The position numbers and the translations under genes were made by a program. A stretch of 45,129 bases of DNA from MGBC114844 sp910585855. Its GTDB lineage: Bacteria; Bacillota; Clostridia; Lachnospirales; Lachnospiraceae. The stretch spans positions 1 to 45,129 of the forward strand of contig CBFFYP010000029.1 in NCBI GenBank assembly GCA_965646165.1. Reading direction: 5' to 3'. Under the pieces are notes generated by a model. That model did no database searches, was not told the DNA's origin, and saw only the letters and a program-made list of their open reading frames with translations. The first letter of the stretch is position 1; each line of letters starts with the position of its first letter. This document shows, in pieces, positions 39,696 through 45,129 of this stretch.

Positions 39696-41240
39696 ATGGG
39701 TGAATATGTAATTGAAATGCTGAATATTACAAAAGAATTTCCAGGCATTAAGGCAAATGATAATATTACGCTTCAGTTGAAAAAAGGAGAAGTACATGCT
39801 CTGCTTGGAGAAAACGGTGCAGGTAAGTCAACCTTAATGAGCGTATTGTTTGGTTTGTATCAGCCGGAAAAAGGCTGTATCAAGAAAAATGGAGAAGTAG
39901 TAAAAATTCAAAATCCAAATGATGCCAATGCTTTAAATATCGGAATGGTACATCAGCACTTTAAATTAGTAGAGGTATTTACGGTATTGGACAATATTAT
40001 CTTAGGGGTTGAACCAAATCAAATGGGGTTTTTGAAAAAAGCAGAAGCACGGCAGAAAGTAATTGAGTTAAGTGAAAAATATGGATTAAAAGTTGATCCA
40101 GATGCTAAAATTGAAGATATTTCCGTAGGGATGCAGCAGAGAGTAGAAATTTTAAAGATGTTGTATCGGGATAATGAAATCTTAATTTTTGATGAACCGA
40201 CAGCGGTATTGACGCCGCAGGAAATTGATGAGTTAATAGAAATTATGCGCTGCTTTACCAAAGAAGGCAAGTCGATTTTATTTATTACCCATAAGTTAAA
40301 TGAGATTATGGCAGTTGCCGATCGCTGTACTGTGCTTCGAAAAGGAAAATATATCGGAACAGTAGAAATTCAGGATACAACCAAAGAAGAACTTTCAAAA
40401 ATGATGGTAGGAAGAGAGGTAAACTTTAAAGTAGAAAAAAAGAAACAAAAGTTAAGAGATACGATTTTAAAAGTGGAACATGTTACAGTAGCTTCAAAAT
40501 TTCATAAAAACAATGCAGTGAAAGATGTTTCATTTGAAGTAAAGGGAGGAGAGATTGTCTGTCTTGCCGGAATCGAAGGAAACGGTCAGACCGAATTTGT
40601 ATCGGCATTGACCGGATTGGAACGAATGACAGAGGGAAAAATTACTCTTTGCGGAAAAGATATTTCTCATAGTTCGATTCGGGAACGCTCCAAAAGTGGA
40701 TTAAGTCATATCCCAGAAGATCGCCATAAGCATGGATTGGTTTTAGATTATACATTGGAAGAAAATATGGTGCTTCAGGAATATTGGAAACCGGAATTTC
40801 AAAATCATGGTTTTATTAAGAAAAAAGCGGTACGGGAATATGCAAAGCGATTAATAAAACAGTTTGATGTACGAAGCGGACAGGGAGTTTCTACAATTGT
40901 AAGAAGTATGTCAGGCGGAAATCAGCAAAAGGCAATTATTGCTCGTGAAATTGAGAAAAAGCCGGAACTTTTGGTAGCGGTACAGCCAACCAGAGGATTG
41001 GATGTCGGAGCGATTGAATATATTCATAAACAGCTTGTAGCACAGCGGGATGCCGGAAAAGGAGTGCTTTTGGTATCGTTGGAGTTAGATGAAGTAATGA
41101 ATGTCAGTGATCGTATTTTAGTGATGTATGAAGGAGAAATCGTAGGCGAATTTGATCCGAAACAGACAACAACAGAAGAATTAGGGCTTTATATGTCCGG
41201 TGGAAAACGGCAAAAGGAAAAGAGAAAGGAGAGTGTATAG
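39696..41240 (+). CDS. nupO: Nucleoside ABC transporter, duplicated ATP-binding subunit
   Basis: 514 residues with two ATPase domains, as in NupO/RbsA-type proteins. The first has an intact Walker A (GENGAGKST), signature SVGMQQRVEI and Walker B (EILIFDEPTAVLTP). The second has a degenerate Walker A (GIEGNGQTEF) and signature MSGGNQQKAI, the usual asymmetry of the family. I start at 39696 (MGEYVIEMLNITKEF), where the family begins; the in-frame Met at 39612 lies in the hairpin region. The first permease follows with one base between stop and start. Confidence 0.95.
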   Translation: MGEYVIEMLNITKEFPGIKANDNITLQLKKGEVHALLGENGAGKSTLMSVLFGLYQPEKGCIKKNGEVVKIQNPNDANALNIGMVHQHFKLVEVFTVLDNIILGVEPNQMGFLKKAEARQKVIELSEKYGLKVDPDAKIEDISVGMQQRVEILKMLYRDNEILIFDEPTAVLTPQEIDELIEIMRCFTKEGKSILFITHKLNEIMAVADRCTVLRKGKYIGTVEIQDTTKEELSKMMVGREVNFKVEKKKQKLRDTILKVEHVTVASKFHKNNAVKDVSFEVKGGEIVCLAGIEGNGQTEFVSALTGLERMTEGKITLCGKDISHSSIRERSKSGLSHIPEDRHKHGLVLDYTLEENMVLQEYWKPEFQNHGFIKKKAVREYAKRLIKQFDVRSGQGVSTIVRSMSGGNQQKAIIAREIEKKPELLVAVQPTRGLDVGAIEYIHKQLVAQRDAGKGVLLVSLELDEVMNVSDRILVMYEGEIVGEFDPKQTTTEELGLYMSGGKRQKEKRKESV

Positions 41241-41241
41241 A

Positions 41242-42411
41242 ATGAATAAAGCAAAAAATTTGGTAACAAGTCCGTCATTTATTAGCTGTATGGCTTCTCT
41301 TCTTTCTATTTTATTTGGATTGTTGTTTGGACTTCTTTTATTGTTTCTCTTTCATTCCGAATTTGCACTTCGGGGTTTTAATAAAATGGTAACAACCGGA
41401 ATTAGCTCACCAGATAAACTGGCAAAAGTATTATATCAGGCAGCACCGCTGATTATGACTGGACTTTCGGTTGGATTTGCATTTAAAACCGGACTTTTTA
41501 ATATTGGAGCAACCGGTCAATATACGATTGGTGCATTTTGTGCGTTGACAGCGGCTATTCAGTTTCAGATGCCATGGTATATTGGACTGCTTGCAGCAAT
41601 GGTAGGCGGTGCACTTTGGGGAGCAATCCCAGGAATCTGTAAAGCATTTTTTAATGTAAATGAAGTAATTACAGCGATTATGTTTAACTGGATTGGAATG
41701 TTTTTAGTCAATTTATTAATTAGCAATATGCCGAAAATGATTGCCAACTATTGGGCTGGACCACAGAGTGACAGAACCGCAAGCCTTGCAGTAGCAAATC
41801 CTTCTGGTATGATTCCAAAAGCAGGTCTGGATCAGTTAATGGGATCAAATTATATGAATATCAGTATTTTCCTAGTAATTTTCATTGCCATCATTGCCTA
41901 TCTTGTTTTGCAAAAGACCACATTTGGCTACGAGTTAAAGGCATGTGGCTATAATCGAAATGCCAGTGAATATGCCGGAATTAATGCAAAGAAAAATATT
42001 ATTCTTTCTATGGTAATTTCCGGGGCATTTGCCGGAATCGGCGGCGGAATCTATTATCTAAGCGGAACGGCGCAGTATAATTTGGTAAAATCTTTGCTGG
42101 CAGCCGGATTTAACGGTATTCCAGTGGCTCTGCTTGCCAGTTCCAATCCAATCGGAACGATTTTCAGCGGATTATTTATTTCTTATATTCAGGTAGGCGG
42201 AGATGCGATGCAGCCCGAATTTGCAAAAGAAACAATTGATATTATTATTTCTGTTATTATTTATCTGAGTGCATTTTCTTTGCTGATTCAGGAGATGATT
42301 CGAAAGTTTATCAAAACAGACAGAGGTAATGTAAATGCTGAACCTATTGAAACCCAAGGGAAAACAGAACAAAAGAAACCAGAAAAACCAGAGCAAAAAG
42401 GTAGAAAGTGA
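41242..42411 (+). CDS. nupP: Nucleoside ABC transporter permease (first)
   Basis: 389 residues, about nine to ten membrane segments, BPD_transp_2 family. Marks: AAPLIMTGLSVGFAFKTGLF and NIGATGQYTIGAF near the N-terminal third, and NEVITAIMFNW. I start at 41242 with AAAGGAGAG 8 nt upstream. The C-terminus is a charged Lys/Glu/Pro tail (about 375-389). The stop overlaps the ribosome-binding region of the next gene. Confidence 0.94.
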   Translation: MNKAKNLVTSPSFISCMASLLSILFGLLFGLLLLFLFHSEFALRGFNKMVTTGISSPDKLAKVLYQAAPLIMTGLSVGFAFKTGLFNIGATGQYTIGAFCALTAAIQFQMPWYIGLLAAMVGGALWGAIPGICKAFFNVNEVITAIMFNWIGMFLVNLLISNMPKMIANYWAGPQSDRTASLAVANPSGMIPKAGLDQLMGSNYMNISIFLVIFIAIIAYLVLQKTTFGYELKACGYNRNASEYAGINAKKNIILSMVISGAFAGIGGGIYYLSGTAQYNLVKSLLAAGFNGIPVALLASSNPIGTIFSGLFISYIQVGGDAMQPEFAKETIDIIISVIIYLSAFSLLIQEMIRKFIKTDRGNVNAEPIETQGKTEQKKPEKPEQKGRK

Positions 42412-42422
42412 GGCGAAAAAGA

Positions 42423-43409
42423 ATGAATGTTTTGGCAACCGTAATTAGTGCAACGGTAATTTTTGCCGTGCCGCTGCTTTTGGTAGCACTTGGCGGAATG
42501 TTTTCGGAACGCAGCGGAGTAATCAATATTGCGTTAGAGGGAATTATGGTAATTGGAGCATTGTTTAGCTGTTTGGCTTTAAAAGGATTTCATAACAGCG
42601 GATTCGGAGCGGAACATCCGATTTTTGCAATGTTTCTTGCGATACTAATTGCAGCTTTTTCTGGAGCAGTTTATTCCCTTTTACTGGCTTTTGCAGCAAT
42701 AAATTTAAAAGCAGATCAGACGATTGGTGGTACAGCATTGAATCTGATCGCACCAGCTTTTGCGATTGTATTGTCTTGGAGATTGCAGGGACAGGGAAAT
42801 ACCACCATTATGATTCCAAACTGGGTTCGGATTACGCAGGATAACTTTGGAATTGTAAAAAATGACGGTTTTTTGCAGAATGTAATATTTAAAAATTTTT
42901 ATCTGACAACACCAGTTGCGATTGTACTTCTTTTGATTAGTATTATAGTACTTTATAAAACACGGTTTGGACTTCGCCTGATGGCTTGCGGAGAACACCC
43001 ACAGGCAGCGGATTCGGTTGGAATTAATGTATATCGGATGCGGTATGCGGGAGTATTTATATCGGGATGTCTGGGTGGAATCGGGGGACTTGCTTTTACG
43101 ATTGCAGCCGGAAGCGGATTTGAATCTTCTGTGGGCGGATATGGATTTTTGGCATTAGCAGTTATGATATTTGGAAATTGGAAGCCGGTTAGTATTATGG
43201 GGGCATCTCTGTTATTTGCGTTCTTTAAAGTAATTGGATCGTATAGTGCAAGTATTCCTTTTTTACCTTCGTTTAGCGGGATAAAATCGGGGGAGTATAT
43301 TTATCTTATGGTACCTTATATAGTGACTATGCTGGTGCTGATTGCAACTTCTAAAAAATCTCGTGCGCCAAAAGCGGAGGGGATTCCTTATGATAAAGGG
43401 GCTAGATGA
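42423..43409 (+). CDS. nupQ: Nucleoside ABC transporter permease (second)
   Basis: 328 residues, eight to nine membrane segments, BPD_transp_2 family. Marks: GGMFSERSGVINIALEGIM, ADQTIGGTALNLIAPAFAI and RFGLRLMACGEHPQAADSVG. I start at ATG 42423 with GAGG 9 nt upstream rather than the GTG at 42408 that overlaps the previous stop. With the lipoprotein, the ATPase and the first permease it makes a complete importer that would feed deoC and cdd. Confidence 0.94.
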   Translation: MNVLATVISATVIFAVPLLLVALGGMFSERSGVINIALEGIMVIGALFSCLALKGFHNSGFGAEHPIFAMFLAILIAAFSGAVYSLLLAFAAINLKADQTIGGTALNLIAPAFAIVLSWRLQGQGNTTIMIPNWVRITQDNFGIVKNDGFLQNVIFKNFYLTTPVAIVLLLISIIVLYKTRFGLRLMACGEHPQAADSVGINVYRMRYAGVFISGCLGGIGGLAFTIAAGSGFESSVGGYGFLALAVMIFGNWKPVSIMGASLLFAFFKVIGSYSASIPFLPSFSGIKSGEYIYLMVPYIVTMLVLIATSKKSRAPKAEGIPYDKGAR

Positions 43410-43589
43410 TGCTATAGAATCAAGAGGATGTTGGCAGCCGGACGCCAGACATAAGTGATTCCATTTGAAATGTTTGCTGTAGTGTTAGTAAGTTTGGAGA
43501 ATGATTGGAAGGTTGCAGTGTTTGTAATATATGATAGTTGCTTTTGTTTGTAATAAGTAATTGTATCTGGTATATTTGTGCTGGTATGG
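43410..43589 (+). other. Gap with repeat-end relic
   Basis: GGACGCCAGAC at 43440-43450 is the terminal motif of the fold-back repeats, in plus orientation and facing B9, as if the left partner of a pair had been deleted. No gene. Confidence 0.5.
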
Positions 43590-43769
43590 TAGTGGAGTTA
43601 TTTTCCGGTTGGAATATACAGATAGAATGGGAAGGCAGGTCTATGAAGGGTCATCATTTCCCGTCGGCACTTAGGCACGGTATTTTCGTGCCTTATGTGT
43701 CCGCTACGAGGAAATGCTAAGCGAGAGCGGGCTCGGAATAGACCTGCCTTCCCATTCTATCGTCCCCTC
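43590..43769 (-). repeat. Family B fold-back repeat (B9)
   Basis: Arms 43621-43643 and 43739-43761 are perfectly complementary over 23 nt. The usual GCTG at the arm base is GATA here with TATC opposite, another two-sided change. The inner hairpin is GGCAC/GTGCC. On the minus strand it starts right after the yihY stop codon. Confidence 0.93.
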
Positions 43770-44623
43770 TATTTTTTTTTGATGAATTGTTTTATTTTGT
43801 ATCGGCTATGGATGATAAGCGGTTCAAAGAAATGGTTGATTTCTCCGCCTAAAAATAAAATATACATACAGAAGTAGAGCCATAACATAATTAAAACGAT
43901 AGCAGTTAAACTTCCGTACATATAGGAATAATTTCCAAAGTGATTAAAGTAGAAAGAAAAGCCGTAAGAAAACAACATCCATGCGACAGAAGAAAAGACT
44001 GCTCCCGGAAGCTGAATGATCATTGTGCTTTTTCTTGCCGGAATTGCTTTATAAATCAACATAAAAAATAGAATCATAAAGCATAAAAATGAGATTGTTC
44101 GAGTGTTAATAAATAAGTTAAGCAGACTGCTTAGCCATGGCATAAGGTTTAGAAGAAGATGGTATAATGTATTTCCTAAAACCAGTAAAAATAAAGAGGC
44201 AAGAATCAAAATGACCATGGCAACTGTATAAAAAAAGGCAATACTGCGCAGAACAAGGTAGTTTCTGGTTTCTTCAATGTTATAGACACCATTAAGTCCT
44301 CGGACGAGAGAGAGTGCCCCTTTGGAAGCAGACCAAATGGAGGTAAGTAATGTAATGGTCAGCATAGTACCGGAGGATTTTTCATATAAATCATTGACGA
44401 TTTGACGAACATAGGGTTCAAAAATTTCTGGAAATGCCTGTAAAAGCAGTTCGATAAATTTTTCTGAAGAAATGGGAAGGAATTGAAGTAAGTTTAAAAT
44501 TACCATAATCAACGGGAAAAAGGAAATCATAATAAACAGTGCAGATTGTGCCGCAAATGCGTTTACGTTGTCATTTTGGATTTTCTTTGAAAATTGCCGT
44601 GTCAGTTTAATAATGGAATACAT
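43769..44623 (-). CDS. YihY/BrkB family inner membrane protein
   Basis: 284 residues with six membrane segments. Family marks are the N-terminal NAFAAQSALFIMISFFPLIM, WSASKGALSLVRGLNGVY, and MLWLYFCMYILFLGGEIN near the C-terminus. Once annotated as ribonuclease BN, which was wrong for this family; its role is unsettled, possibly transport. AAAGGAAA precedes the ATG. It stands alone and is convergent with the nucleoside transporter operon. Confidence 0.94.
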   Translation of the reverse strand: MYSIIKLTRQFSKKIQNDNVNAFAAQSALFIMISFFPLIMVILNLLQFLPISSEKFIELLLQAFPEIFEPYVRQIVNDLYEKSSGTMLTITLLTSIWSASKGALSLVRGLNGVYNIEETRNYLVLRSIAFFYTVAMVILILASLFLLVLGNTLYHLLLNLMPWLSSLLNLFINTRTISFLCFMILFFMLIYKAIPARKSTMIIQLPGAVFSSVAWMLFSYGFSFYFNHFGNYSYMYGSLTAIVLIMLWLYFCMYILFLGGEINHFFEPLIIHSRYKIKQFIKKK

Positions 44624-44700
44624 AAATAATTTTCCTTTCTAGATCGTGTGAGGAAAAACGTCACATAGGATCTGTGCTGAAGCAGCGGATATTATTTTTT

Positions 44701-44729
44701 ATTTTAGCATATGGATGGTAAGGTGTCTA
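44701..44729 (-). promoter_or_regulatory. yihY promoter
   Basis: Minus strand TAGACA (44729-44724), 17-nt spacer, TAAAAT (44706-44701). Confidence 0.6.
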
Positions 44730-44860
44730 CTTGAATTTACAAGGAGGCAGGATAAACTTAAAAAAGATAAACTTTTGATTTTACGAGAAGATAGGATAAG
44801 AATTTTTTAGAATTTTCAAACGAAAACTCACTGGTAGCATACGATTTTTATAGAGAGGGA

Positions 44861-45129
44861 GGACGCCAGATTCGAAAACAGTGGGCAGCCTGCTGTTCCG
44901 GTTTTCAAAAAGCAAGAAGTTCTAAGACTTCTGCATTTTTATTCATCCAGCCGGACAGACCGGGGCGCAATTCGCCCTCATTTCAACCGAAACGAAACGG
45001 GTGTAAGGAAGGTTTTTTTCAGCTATAAGACCATCCTTTCTTATTATCTGGGCTAAACACGCCCCTTTTTTTTCACACCCTGCATAGAAGCAGGATGTGA
45101 AAAAAATCTTAGGTTTTCGAGCAGAAGTC
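44861..45129 (+). repeat. Family A fold-back repeat, alpha-arm copy (A7), truncated by window end
   Basis: Starts GGACGCCAGATTCGAAAACA, then the conserved core with GGGGCGCAATTCGCCC and the T-flanked CACACCCTGC/GCAGGATGTG hairpin. The window ends in the inner part of the 3' arm. AGGATAAACTT and AGATAAACTT just upstream (44751-44778) are the flank motif seen beside A0, A2 and A3. Confidence 0.9.

Overview
The window looks like chromosome of a low-GC, spore-forming, anaerobic Clostridia species, most likely Lachnospiraceae. Supporting this are dipicolinate synthase dpaA-dpaB behind a sigma-K-type promoter, a glmS ribozyme, CIRCE control of htpG, the DUF5721 and DUF4364 families, and the gene order rho - rpmE - DUF1385 - prmC - prfA. 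No phage, plasmid or CRISPR locus is visible. The protein-coding content is mostly housekeeping; the unusual part lies between the genes.

Layout. 1-5.3 kb: chemoreceptor, GNAT acetyltransferase, 4-alpha-glucanotransferase malQ. 5.6-9.3 kb: plsC-like acyltransferase, divergent from glmS with its ribozyme leader, then maf. 9.5-13.4 kb: two tandem Cof-type HAD phosphatases, a small unknown protein, a PrsA-like foldase lipoprotein and endonuclease IV. 14-15.8 kb (minus): M18 aminopeptidase and a DUF5721 protein. 16-20.2 kb: htpG, a DegV protein, tRNA-Asn. 20.7-23.6 kb: AraC regulator, dpaAB. 23.6-26.2 kb (minus): malic enzyme, TIGR01212 radical SAM protein, DUF4364 protein. 27-33.3 kb: rho, rpmE, DUF1385, prmC, prfA. 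33.4-35.2 kb: AT-rich decayed accessory segment with one intact 80-aa gene. 35.3-36.5 kb: secreted protein with cell-wall-binding repeats and a CHAP/NlpC-like domain. 37-43.4 kb: nucleoside salvage, deoC-cdd followed by a BMP-type nucleoside ABC transporter. 43.8-44.6 kb (minus): YihY membrane protein.

The most striking feature is a set of large intergenic fold-back repeats covering roughly a tenth of the window. Family B (about 170 bp; nine full copies and one collapsed copy) has a conserved core between 23-nt arms. The arm sequence differs from copy to copy, but within each copy the arms are almost perfectly complementary. Family A (about 330-390 bp; eight copies, two cut by the window edges) is built the same way with a different core and two interchangeable arm types (alpha and beta). 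Both families begin with GGACGC and carry a related motif just outside the 3' arm. Both also occur as tail-to-tail inverted pairs. Most arm imperfections are G-U on the strand transcribed from the upstream gene, which points to selection on folded RNA. I regard this as the candidate undescribed system here: a modular family of structured, probably mobile elements placed mainly at gene ends.
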